From contig JACKOW010000001.1 in NCBI GenBank assembly GCA_024234055.1, positions 660,001 through 724,000 of the forward strand: a DNA stretch of 64,000 nt, in the 5' to 3' direction. This DNA comes from Rhodanobacteraceae bacterium. GTDB lineage: Bacteria > Pseudomonadota > Gammaproteobacteria > Xanthomonadales > SZUA-5. The notes under the pieces were generated by a model. It had not been told where the DNA came from. It did no database searches and was given only the letters and a program-made list of their open reading frames with translations. A program made the translations under genes and the position numbers. This document shows positions 27,547-35,346 of this stretch, in pieces (the first letter of the stretch is position 1; the number at the start of each line of letters is the position of its first letter).

Positions 27547-30500
27547 ATGACCCAGCAAATCCGCCAGTTGCGCCAAAGACTCAGCCAGGGCATGGCCGCG
27601 GACTTCCCGCGCCTGCGCCGGGATCTGGATCGATGGCGGGCCGATGCGCCGGACGCCGATCAACGCCTGGCACGGCTGGCCGAGCAGATCGAGGCCTCGG
27701 CGCTGCGCAGCGAGTTGCGCCGCGCGCGAGTGCCGGAGATTTCAGTACCTGAAGATCTGCCCATTGCCACCCGGGCCGACGAGATTGTCGAAGCGATCCG
27801 TGCCCATCAGGTGGTCGTTGTTGCGGGCGAGACCGGCTCGGGCAAGACCACGCAGCTGCCCAAGCTGTGTCTGGCCGCCGGGCGCGGGCTGGCCGGGCTG
27901 ATCGGTTGCACCCAGCCACGGCGGATCGCCGCCAAGAGCATCTCCAGACGTGTCGCGGAAGAGCTGAAGTCGCCACTAGGGCAGCTGGTCGGCTTCGCCG
28001 TGCGCTTTCAGGATCAGGTCAACGAGGACACCCTGATCAAGTTCATGACCGACGGCATTCTGCTGGCGGAGACCCAGTCCGATCGCTTCCTGCGCCGCTA
28101 TGACACGCTGATCATCGACGAAGCGCACGAGCGCAGTCTCAACATTGATTTCTTGCTGGGCTACGTCAAGCGCCTGTTGCCCCGGCGCCCCGATCTGAAG
28201 GTCATCATTACCTCGGCGACTATCGATACCGAGCGCTTCTCGCAGCACTTCGGCAATGCGCCAGTGATTTCGGTCGAGGGCCGCGGCTATCCGGTCGAGG
28301 TGCGCTGGCGTCCGATCGAGGGGGATCGCGAAGAGCGCGGCGACTCCGGCCTGTACCAGGCCATCGCCAGTGCCAGCGAAGAGCTGGCGGCTACCGATCC
28401 GCGCGGCGACATCCTGGTGTTCCTGCCCGGCGAACGCGAGATCCGCGACGCCCACAAGGCGCTGGAGAACCGTCGCTACGCCCACACCGAGGTATTGCCG
28501 CTGTACGCACGACTGTCCGGTGCGGCCCAGGATCGGGTGTTTCAACCCGGTCCGCAGCGGCGCATCGTGCTCGCCACCAATGTGGCCGAGACCTCGATCA
28601 CGGTGCCGCGCATCCGCTTCGTCATCGATAGCGGCATCGCCCGGGTCAACCGCTACAGCCAGCGCAACAAGGTGCAGCGACTGCAGATCGAGCCGATTTC
28701 GCAAGCCTCGGCCAACCAGCGTGCCGGTCGCTGCGGACGTCTCTCTGCTGGCATTGCCGTGCGCCTCTACGACGAAGCCGATTACCAGAAACGCCCGGAA
28801 TACACCGACCCCGAGCTGCTGCGTTCCTCCCTGGCCGGCGTGATCCTGCGCATGCTCGATCTGGACCTCGGCGACCCGGCCGACTTTCCCTTTCTCGACC
28901 CGCCGAGTGAGCGCGCCCTGCAGGATGGCTTCCTGCTGTTGCGGGAAATTGCAGCCATCGACGAGCGCAAGCGACTGACGCCGATCGGCCACGACATGGC
29001 CAAGCTGCCCATCGATGTGCGCCTGGCACGCTTCCTGATCGCCGCCCGTGACGCCCGCGTGCTCGACGAGGCCCTGGTGATCGCCGCCGGGCTGTCGATC
29101 CAGGACCCGCGCGAGCGCCCGGCCGAGGTACGCGGCCTGGCGGATGCCGCGCATCAGGCCTTCGTCCACGACAAGAGCGACTTTCTGACCCTGCTGCAGC
29201 TGTGGCAGGCCTACAACCACGAACACGAGGAACTCACCCAGAGCCGTCTGCGCGACTGGTGCAAGAGCCATTTCCTGTCCTATTTGCGCATGCGCGAATG
29301 GCGTGAGCTGCATCGGCAGTTGCTGTTGATCGTGCGCGAGCGAGGGTGGGGCTCTGCCGCGGATGTTTTGTCCAAAGAGCATGGTCCGCAAAGGACGCAA
29401 AAAACGCAAAGGGGAGCAAGAGCAGATTCATCAGGTAAACGCTCTTCCTTTGCGCCCTTTGCGCCCTTTGCGGACAAAAATACTCTTGGCGGCGGCTCGC
29501 CTGCGGAGACCGCCCTCACCGACCCCCGCGCCTATGAGGCCTTGCATCGGGCGCTGTTGACGGCGTTCGTGACTCAGGTGGCGCGCAAGGATGACAAGGT
29601 GCGCTATCGCGGGCCGCGGGGGCGGGCGCTGCAGATCTTTCCGGGTTCCGGGCAGGCCAAGTCGGGGCCGAACTGGATTGTGTCGGCGACGCTGCTGGAG
29701 ACTGAAAAGCTGTACGCGCTGATGGTGGCCCGTATCGAGGCTGGCTGGATCGAGGCGGCGGCCGCGCATCTGAGCAAGCGTCATTGCTACGAGCCCAGCT
29801 GGGATGAGAAGGGCGGGCGCGCGGTCGGTTTCGAGGACATCAGCCTGTATGGACTGCCGATCATCCAGCGCCGACGCATTGCCTTTGGTCCGGTCGATCC
29901 TGCGGCCGCGCGGCAGCTGTTCCTGCGCCATCAGCTGGTGCGTGGCGAAGGTCCGGCGCGGCATCCGGTGTTGGCGCACAACGCCGCCATGCGCGAGCAG
30001 GCCAGGGCCAAGGAAGAGAAGCTGCGTCGACGCGGGCTGCTGAAGGACGAGGAACAGCTGGCCGAGTGGTTCGAGTCGCGTTGTCCGGCCGAGATCATCG
30101 ACTCCCACGGCCTGCTGCGCTGGCTCAAGCAGGCAACGCCGGCCGAGCAGGCCGCCCTGAAGCTGAGCCTGGACGATCTGGTCATTCCCAGCGCGCAGGG
30201 TGATGAGGGTTTCGATTTTCCCGACGCGCTGGAGGTGCAAGGCGCGCGGCTGCGGCTGGAGTATCACTTCGATCCCAATGGCGATCGCGATGGCGTGACC
30301 GCGACCGTGCGGCTGGCCGTGCTGCTGGGATTGAGCGAGGCCGAGATCGACTGGTTGGTGCCGGGGCTGCGTGAGGACAAGGCGGCGGCGCTGATCAAGA
30401 GCCTGCCGAAAGCCCTGCGTCGGCACGTGGTGCCGGCTCCGGACTTCGCCCGCGCCTTCCTCGAAGCGGTGAGGCCACGGAGCGCGCCTTTTGCGGTCGC

Positions 30501-31773
30501 GCTGGCGGCCTACCTCAGCCAGGTCGCAGGCATCGATATCCGCGAGTCTGATTTCGACATCAGTACCTTGCCGGCCTATCTGAGTTTCAATCTGCGCATT
30601 GTCGACGAGCACGGCAAGGTGCTGACCGAGGAGCGCGATCTCGCCGCTGTGAAGGAGCGCTTTGCCGAGGCCGCACGGGCCGCCTTTGCCGAGCGTGTCG
30701 ACGCCGAGTTCCAGCGTGACCACCTCAGCGATTGGCCACTGGACGAGTTGCCGCTGGAAATCAGCGCCGAGGGTGGCGCACGCGCCTTTCCGGCCCTGTA
30801 TGACGACGGTCAACAGGTCGGCCTGCGGGCCTATGCCGATGTGGCCGAAGCCATGGCGGCCCATCCACGCGGTGTGCGCCGGCTGGTGCTGATCCAGATC
30901 GATGACCAGCTGCGCTACTGGCAGCGACACCTGAAACTGTCGGCCGACGCGCAGATGGCCTATGGCGTGGTCGACAGCATCGAGCGGCTGCGGCGTGATG
31001 TGATCGAGGCTGCGGTAGATCGGGTGTTGGCAGACTCCCCGCAACAACCGAAACCAAAACCGAAGCCGGAAGCTGCAAAGGTACGCGCGCAGGACGTGCG
31101 CGACTTCAAGGCGCTGGCGAGTGCCGTTCGCAGACCCGCCGACAACCCCGCTGCCGGTAGGAGCGACCTTGTGTCGCGACCGGCAGCTGCGCACGCTGAA
31201 CTGGTGGGAGACGCAGCGCACAGCGGTCGCGACGCGAGGTCGCTCCGACGAGAGCAGCCCGGGATCCGCACTCGGGCCGAATTCCAGGCCTTGCTGGCAC
31301 GGATGCGCCGCGACCTCGGGCCCGAGGTGCAGCAACTCGGCACGCGCGTCGATGCCGTGCTCAAGGCGATCAAGCAGTTGCGCGCCGAGCTGACGCCGCC
31401 CTTGATGGGCTTCGCCACCGCCAACCTCGCCGATGCCCGTGAACATCTGGAGGCGCTGGTGCATCCGGGCTTCGTTGCCGAGGTCGGATTCGAGCGCCTT
31501 GAGCACTACCCGCGTTATCTGGAAGCGCTGCGACTGCGGGTCGAACGCCTGAAACGTGATCCCGGCAAGGATCAGGCGCGGCTGCTGGAAGTGCAGCCCT
31601 TCTGGCGGACCTGCCAACGTCTGATGCAGGCCAGACCGGGCGATCCGGAGGTCGAAGCGCTGCGTTGGCTGATCGAGGAATTCCGGGTGTCGCTGTTTGC
31701 CCAGGAACTGGGAACCGCCGAACCGGTGTCGGCCAAGCGCATCGCCAAGCGGATGGAGCAGGTCGGGGGCTGA
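27547..31773 (+). CDS. hrpA: ATP-dependent RNA helicase HrpA
   Basis: DEAH-box helicase that acts on stalled ribosomes in E. coli. 1408 residues against about 1300 in E. coli. GETGSGKT (94-101) is Walker A, DEAH lies near residue 191, TSATID and QRAGRCGR follow, then the HA2/OB region and the long C-terminal HrpA domain. ATG 27547 (MTQQIRQLRQRLSQGM) is chosen by homology; no good ribosome binding site is visible because a foldback element abuts it. Two repeat elements are read in frame inside the gene, around residues 608-653 and 1195-1235, accounting for most of the extra length. Confidence 0.93.
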   Translation: MTQQIRQLRQRLSQGMAADFPRLRRDLDRWRADAPDADQRLARLAEQIEASALRSELRRARVPEISVPEDLPIATRADEIVEAIRAHQVVVVAGETGSGKTTQLPKLCLAAGRGLAGLIGCTQPRRIAAKSISRRVAEELKSPLGQLVGFAVRFQDQVNEDTLIKFMTDGILLAETQSDRFLRRYDTLIIDEAHERSLNIDFLLGYVKRLLPRRPDLKVIITSATIDTERFSQHFGNAPVISVEGRGYPVEVRWRPIEGDREERGDSGLYQAIASASEELAATDPRGDILVFLPGEREIRDAHKALENRRYAHTEVLPLYARLSGAAQDRVFQPGPQRRIVLATNVAETSITVPRIRFVIDSGIARVNRYSQRNKVQRLQIEPISQASANQRAGRCGRLSAGIAVRLYDEADYQKRPEYTDPELLRSSLAGVILRMLDLDLGDPADFPFLDPPSERALQDGFLLLREIAAIDERKRLTPIGHDMAKLPIDVRLARFLIAARDARVLDEALVIAAGLSIQDPRERPAEVRGLADAAHQAFVHDKSDFLTLLQLWQAYNHEHEELTQSRLRDWCKSHFLSYLRMREWRELHRQLLLIVRERGWGSAADVLSKEHGPQRTQKTQRGARADSSGKRSSFAPFAPFADKNTLGGGSPAETALTDPRAYEALHRALLTAFVTQVARKDDKVRYRGPRGRALQIFPGSGQAKSGPNWIVSATLLETEKLYALMVARIEAGWIEAAAAHLSKRHCYEPSWDEKGGRAVGFEDISLYGLPIIQRRRIAFGPVDPAAARQLFLRHQLVRGEGPARHPVLAHNAAMREQARAKEEKLRRRGLLKDEEQLAEWFESRCPAEIIDSHGLLRWLKQATPAEQAALKLSLDDLVIPSAQGDEGFDFPDALEVQGARLRLEYHFDPNGDRDGVTATVRLAVLLGLSEAEIDWLVPGLREDKAAALIKSLPKALRRHVVPAPDFARAFLEAVRPRSAPFAVALAAYLSQVAGIDIRESDFDISTLPAYLSFNLRIVDEHGKVLTEERDLAAVKERFAEAARAAFAERVDAEFQRDHLSDWPLDELPLEISAEGGARAFPALYDDGQQVGLRAYADVAEAMAAHPRGVRRLVLIQIDDQLRYWQRHLKLSADAQMAYGVVDSIERLRRDVIEAAVDRVLADSPQQPKPKPKPEAAKVRAQDVRDFKALASAVRRPADNPAAGRSDLVSRPAAAHAELVGDAAHSGRDARSLRREQPGIRTRAEFQALLARMRRDLGPEVQQLGTRVDAVLKAIKQLRAELTPPLMGFATANLADAREHLEALVHPGFVAEVGFERLEHYPRYLEALRLRVERLKRDPGKDQARLLEVQPFWRTCQRLMQARPGDPEVEALRWLIEEFRVSLFAQELGTAEPVSAKRIAKRMEQVGG
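29384..29475. repeat. Nonamer foldback element inside hrpA
   Basis: Left arm GTCCGCAAAGGACGCAAAAA and onward (29384-29423) and right arm with three CCTTTGCGC-type nonamers ending GCGGAC (29441-29475) pair over about 35 bases around a 17-base loop. It is translated in frame as a low-complexity stretch (PQRTQKTQRGARADSS, then FAPFAPFAD) that has no counterpart in E. coli HrpA. Confidence 0.85.
31160..31246. repeat. REP-like GGAGCGACC inverted repeat inside hrpA
   Basis: GGAGCGACCTTGTGTCGCGA.. (31160-31181) pairs with its inverted copy (31225-31246) over 22 bases with two mismatches. The GTAGGAGCGACCTTGTGTCGCG motif is a familiar intergenic REP type in pseudomonads and xanthomonads. Here it is translated (AGRSDLVSRPAAAHAELVGD) within the C-terminal domain of HrpA. 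Confidence 0.85.
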
Positions 31774-31788
31774 GCGCGCGCTTCCGTA

Positions 31789-31841
31789 GGAGCGGATTCA
31801 TCCGCGACTGTCAGCGTGTCATTCGCGGATGAATCCGCTCC
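31789..31841. repeat. Perfect 19-bp inverted repeat after hrpA
   Basis: GGAGCGGATTCATCCGCGA (31789-31807) and its exact complement (31823-31841) with a 15-base loop, 15 bases after the hrpA stop. Same family as the 55206 element and, more distantly, the one at 31160. It could also serve as a terminator, although no T-run follows. Confidence 0.9.
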
Positions 31842-31885
31842 CACAGGGGGCGCCTGTAGGCTGGCAATGACACCGGATCTTGCAG

Positions 31886-31949
31886 GTCCAGACTCGTCTG
31901 GACGCTTGTCCTGCCTCGTCAGGGCGAAGGCGTTCGGACAAGTCCGAAC
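31886..31949. repeat. Two 18-bp palindromes, GTCCAGAC and GTTCGGAC types
   Basis: GTCCAGACTCGTCTGGAC (31886-31903) and GTTCGGACAAGTCCGAAC (31932-31949). Both have 8-bp perfect arms and a two-base centre, and both are followed by an ACCTA/GCTTG-like spacer before the array head TTGTAGCCTTTC. Confidence 0.9.
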
Positions 31950-31979
31950 CTATCAAGAGCCTCCAGCCTTGTAGCCTTT

Positions 31980-32048
31980 CCCCGTGCCCCGTGCCCCGTG
32001 CCCCGTGCCCCGTGCCCCGTGCCCCGTGCCCCGTGCCCCGTGCCCCGT
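31980..32048. repeat. CCCGTGC heptamer array, about 9.9 copies
   Basis: Uninterrupted CCCCGTG units with the GTAGCCTTTC head. The array ends ten bases from the stop codon of the minus-strand Mrr-like gene, whose mRNA would therefore continue into GGGGCAC repeats. Confidence 0.97.
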
Positions 32049-32058
32049 TTCCCTCGCC

Positions 32059-33117
32059 CTATCGGCAGCCAACCACCCCCTTGCTGGCCTCGAAGCCATG
32101 ATTGCCGATCACCTGATAGCGGACTTCGACGCCCGCGCCCAGGCCGGCAGCTTCGAGCGCGCTGCAGATCTGTTCGCCCGACGACGATCCTGGCCCGATC
32201 GCCGATTGCACCGACATCTGCACCTGGCCATCGCTGCTCCACCAGGCCTCGCGCACGTCGCTCAGCGATTCCAGATCGGCGATCAACTGATCGCGCGCCG
32301 GGTCGCCGTCGGCGCCTTGGCCATAGGCAGCGCCGGAGTCGCTTTCGGTGGATGCGCCGTGTGCGCTGGCAGGCGCGGCACGCTCCGCGGTGATGGCATC
32401 AGGTGGCGAAGGTGGCGCCAGTAATTCGGGAGGCTGTGCCGATTCGGGCGTTGGTGGTGACACATTTGCGGCCGGCGCCGCGCGCGCTCGTGCCCATGGC
32501 TGCGGAGAGTCGGCCAACAGTTGCCAGGCCAACAGCAGCGCGAGAACGCCAAGTGCCAGTCCGCTCAGCAGCGGCAGGCCGATGCGGAGGACGCGCAACA
32601 GGCTGATACGGATGCCGGCACGCCGACGCAGTTCGGGAGCAAGCGCCGGTTCCACCAGGGCCCAGAGCCCGGCGCCATCGACCACGCGCAGGCGCTCGCC
32701 TCGGGTCGAGCGCTTGAGACTGTCGCTGCAATAGCCAGCGCTGACCAGGATGCCGCCGGCCACGGCGGCGCTGTCGACCGCGTGCATCAGCGAACGGACA
32801 TGTTCCGACTCGATCTGCTCGTCGCGGCGATGGCGGCAATCGACCAGCCACTCCAGACCCTCGCTGTGGACCCGCAGTCGCGGGCCATCGGCGCTGTCTG
32901 CCCGGTTCTGCACCCGGTGACCCTTGTGGGTCCAGGCCCTGGCCAGCAGGTCGGTGAAGCCCTGTGTATCCAGCGGTCCGAGCACGCCCAGGCCGGCGCG
33001 CGCTTCGGGCAGATCCCTCTCCACCCACAGTCGTGCTGCCAGCATCAGCGCGCCGATCGCCAGCGAGGATGACAAAACCAGGGCAAGGTAGGCTGGCAGT
33101 GCGGGTAGATCCAGCAT
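32059..33117 (-). CDS. Mrr-like restriction-endonuclease-fold membrane protein
   Basis: 352 residues: membrane helix (about 8-29), an Mrr_cat-like domain (about 48-160, FTDLLARAWTHKGHRVQNRA, then GLEWLVDCRHRR and AVAGGILVSAGYCSDS), a second helix (about 179-200), a proline/alanine-rich linker and a C-terminal domain. In active Mrr proteins the core reads GVDL...QCKHW; here Arg80 and Arg95 replace the catalytic Asp and Lys, so nuclease activity is doubtful. Function unknown. Confidence 0.75.
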   Translation of the reverse strand: MLDLPALPAYLALVLSSSLAIGALMLAARLWVERDLPEARAGLGVLGPLDTQGFTDLLARAWTHKGHRVQNRADSADGPRLRVHSEGLEWLVDCRHRRDEQIESEHVRSLMHAVDSAAVAGGILVSAGYCSDSLKRSTRGERLRVVDGAGLWALVEPALAPELRRRAGIRISLLRVLRIGLPLLSGLALGVLALLLAWQLLADSPQPWARARAAPAANVSPPTPESAQPPELLAPPSPPDAITAERAAPASAHGASTESDSGAAYGQGADGDPARDQLIADLESLSDVREAWWSSDGQVQMSVQSAIGPGSSSGEQICSALEAAGLGAGVEVRYQVIGNHGFEASKGVVGCR

Positions 33118-33222
33118 TGTGCTTGCTGCTCCTGTACGGCGGATTTCCGTGTCCAGACCGACACTTGTCTACGCCATCGCTGGCAACTCCGGGCTGAACG
33201 GCAGAACGGTTCCTTTGTCCTA

Positions 33223-33236
33223 ATGCGCTAGCGCAT
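33223..33236. promoter_or_regulatory. 14-bp perfect palindrome upstream of the ilv leader
   Basis: ATGCGCTAGCGCAT, 33 bases upstream of the -35 hexamer of the ilv leader promoter. The position suits an activator or repressor site; the protein is unknown. The rest of 33118-33268 shows only a degenerate GTCCAGAC-like sequence near 33152. Confidence 0.5.
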
Positions 33237-33268
33237 CGAACTTTGGTTGGTCTGCTCTACTAAAAGGC

Positions 33269-33297
33269 TTGACAACCCCCACACCCCGACCTGTACC
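33269..33297 (+). promoter_or_regulatory. Promoter of the ilv locus
   Basis: Perfect -35 TTGACA (33269-33274), 17-base spacer, and a weak -10 TGTACC (33292-33297). Transcription would start near 33304, only a few bases before the leader peptide ATG. Confidence 0.6.
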
Positions 33298-33306
33298 TTT
33301 GCTGCC

Positions 33307-33411
33307 ATGCACAACGACTTCACCTCGACCCAGCTGAACCCCGGCCTGCTCACGGTCGGCTCGCTAGTTGTAGTAGTCGTCATTACTGAGCGCCAAGTGC
33401 AGGCCGCCTAG
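33307..33411 (+). CDS. ilv leader peptide (attenuator)
   Basis: 34-codon open frame ending in TAG, with the run SLVVVVVIT at residues 19-27: five consecutive valines flanked by leucine and isoleucine. That is the hallmark of branched-chain amino acid attenuators such as ilvL and ivbL, in which ribosome stalling at starved codons decides the downstream RNA fold. It lies 97 bases before ilvD. There is no ribosome binding site, and the predicted transcript start is at or near the ATG, so translation may be leaderless. Confidence 0.82.
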   Translation: MHNDFTSTQLNPGLLTVGSLVVVVVITERQVQAA

Positions 33412-33451
33412 CCGTACGGACAGACCCAGGGCCCTGCACTCGGACGAGAAA

Positions 33452-33476
33452 CCGGGGCCACGAGCAATCGCCCCGG
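33452..33476 (+). promoter_or_regulatory. Hairpin between the ilv leader peptide and ilvD
   Basis: Perfect 7-bp stem CCGGGGC/GCCCCGG with an 11-base loop. A competing pairing joins GTGCAGG (33397-33403, within the end of the leader frame) with CCTGCAC (33433-33439). No T-run follows, so the mechanism could be Rho-dependent or could act on ilvD translation rather than by a classic terminator. Confidence 0.45.
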
Positions 33477-33508
33477 ACCGACGCAGAGCCTCCTACACCG
33501 GAGGTTTC

Positions 33509-35167
33509 ATGCAAAGCGACAACATCAAGGCTTTTCCCGATCGAGCCCCGGCCCGGGCCATGCTGCGCGCCACGGGACTGAGTACGGCCGATCTGGAAAA
33601 GCCTCTGATCGCGGTGGTCAGCACCTTCAGCGATGTCACCCCGTGCAATATGCATTTGCGTGAACTCGCGGCCGCGGTCAAGGACGGCGTGCGTGCGGCC
33701 GGCGGTACGCCGATCGAAGGCAACACCATCGTCGTCTCCGACGGCATCAGCATGGGCACATCAGGCATGCGTGCCAGCCTGGTATCGCGCGACTGGATCG
33801 CGGATACCATCGAATTGTTCGTGCGCGGCCATTCCTTCGACGGCGTCGTGGTGCTCACCGGCTGCGACAAGACCATCCCGGCCGCCGCCATGGCCTTGGG
33901 ACGTATCAACATTCCCGGCCTGGCGCTCTATGGCGGTTCGATCATGCCGGGCCGCTTCCAGGGTCGCGATGTCACCATCCAGGATGTGTTCGAAGCGGTC
34001 GGTGCCTGCGCTGCCGGCAGGATGAGCCATGAGGAGCTACGTGATCTGGAGGGCAAGGCCTGTCCGGGTGCAGGTGCCTGTGGCGGCCAGTTCACGGCCA
34101 ACACCATGGCCACGGCGCTGGCCTTTCTGGGTATAGCCAGCATGGATGGCACCGATCTGCCGGCGCTGCATCCGGACAAGCCCGCGGCTGCGCAGGCTGC
34201 CGGTCGGGCGGTCATGGACATGGTGCGCTCCGGGTTGACCCCGCGCCAGATCATGACCGCAGAAGCCTTCGAGAACGCCATTTCCGCGGTGATGGTCACC
34301 GGCGGTTCCACCAATGCCGTGTTGCATCTGCTGGCCATTGCCCGCGAGGTTGGCGTGCCCCTGACGCTGCAGGATTTCGATCGCCTCAGCCGCAGTACCC
34401 CGGTACTGGCCGATCTCAAGCCCGGTGGCAAATACGCTGCACCGGACATGACCCTGGCCGGCGGGCTGCGCCTGGTGGCGCAGCGCCTCAAGCAGCAGGG
34501 GCGATTGCACAATGGCCTGACCGTCAGCGGTCAGCAGATGCACGCCGAAGCTGATGCGGCTGTCGAACGTGACGGTCAGAAAGTGCTGCGGCCGTGGAGC
34601 CAGCCGATCAAGCCCGAGGGTGGCATCGCCATTCTGCGCGGCACGCTCGCGCCTGAGGGCTGCGTGGTCAAGCTGGTCGGGCACGATCGCCGCCAGCACA
34701 TCGGTCCGGCGCGGGTATTCGACAATGAGCCTGATGCCTTTGCGGCCGTGCAGGAGGGCTGCATCCAGGCCGGCGACATCATCGTCATCCGCCATGTGGG
34801 CCCGGCCGGCGCCCCCGGCATGCCGGAAATGCTGGCCGTCACCGCCGCGTTGATGGGCGTCGGTCTGGGCGATTCGGTGGCACTGGTCACCGATGGACGC
34901 TTCAGCGGCGCCACCCACGGCTTCATGGTGGGTCACGTGGCGCCGGAAGCGGCCAGAGGCGGGCCTATTGCATTGATCGAAGACGGCGATGTGATCACGC
35001 TGGATGTGGACCAGCGCATCCTCGACGTGGCCGCGCCGCTGGCCGATCGCGCCGTCAGCTACGTGCCCAAGGCGCCGACCGAGCTCTACGGCGTGCTGGC
35101 CAAGTACGCGCAACTGGTGGGTTCGGCGTCTGAAGGGGCGCCGACGCATCGAGGGGCGCGTGCGTGA
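33509..35167 (+). CDS. ilvD: Dihydroxy-acid dehydratase
   Basis: Iron-sulfur dehydratase of the common valine/isoleucine/leucine pathway, 552 residues. Cluster cysteines are in DVTPCNMHL, VLTGCDKTIP and PGAGACGGQFTANTMA; GRFSGATHGFMVGHVAPEA is the C-terminal signature. ATG 33509 has an excellent GGAGG ribosome binding site. First structural gene after the leader peptide; ilvC and ilvE follow on the same strand. Confidence 0.96.
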   Translation: MQSDNIKAFPDRAPARAMLRATGLSTADLEKPLIAVVSTFSDVTPCNMHLRELAAAVKDGVRAAGGTPIEGNTIVVSDGISMGTSGMRASLVSRDWIADTIELFVRGHSFDGVVVLTGCDKTIPAAAMALGRINIPGLALYGGSIMPGRFQGRDVTIQDVFEAVGACAAGRMSHEELRDLEGKACPGAGACGGQFTANTMATALAFLGIASMDGTDLPALHPDKPAAAQAAGRAVMDMVRSGLTPRQIMTAEAFENAISAVMVTGGSTNAVLHLLAIAREVGVPLTLQDFDRLSRSTPVLADLKPGGKYAAPDMTLAGGLRLVAQRLKQQGRLHNGLTVSGQQMHAEADAAVERDGQKVLRPWSQPIKPEGGIAILRGTLAPEGCVVKLVGHDRRQHIGPARVFDNEPDAFAAVQEGCIQAGDIIVIRHVGPAGAPGMPEMLAVTAALMGVGLGDSVALVTDGRFSGATHGFMVGHVAPEAARGGPIALIEDGDVITLDVDQRILDVAAPLADRAVSYVPKAPTELYGVLAKYAQLVGSASEGAPTHRGARA

Positions 35168-35232
35168 ATACGTTGTCAGTGGGCGCCTGGTGGCGCCCAC
35201 GCCCGGTTTCCTGCAGGTACTCTGCCGGAGAG

Positions 35233-35301
35233 GTGAAACGTAAAACGTAAAACGTCAATCAGAGCGCGCTTCGAATTGACGTTTTACGTTTTGCGTTTGA
35301 C
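35233..35301. repeat. GTAAAAC heptamer foldback element, copy 1
   Basis: Left arm of GTGAAAC, GTAAAAC, GTAAAAC units (35233-35259) pairs with a 27-base right arm (35275-35301) with two mismatches. The centre holds GCTTCGAATTGACGTTT, shared with the second copy at 53334. It lies between ilvD and ilvC. Confidence 0.9.
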
Positions 35302-35346
35302 TACTGCTTGCCCCTGTCCCCCAACCCCAGCCCCGAGGCCAATCCC

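Noticed and set aside
29431..31617. 728-codon minus-strand open frame opposite hrpA
   Set aside because: Antisense shadow; the + strand frame carries all helicase domains. The same holds for the long frames opposite glnE (58374-59912) and the receptor (62792-63751).
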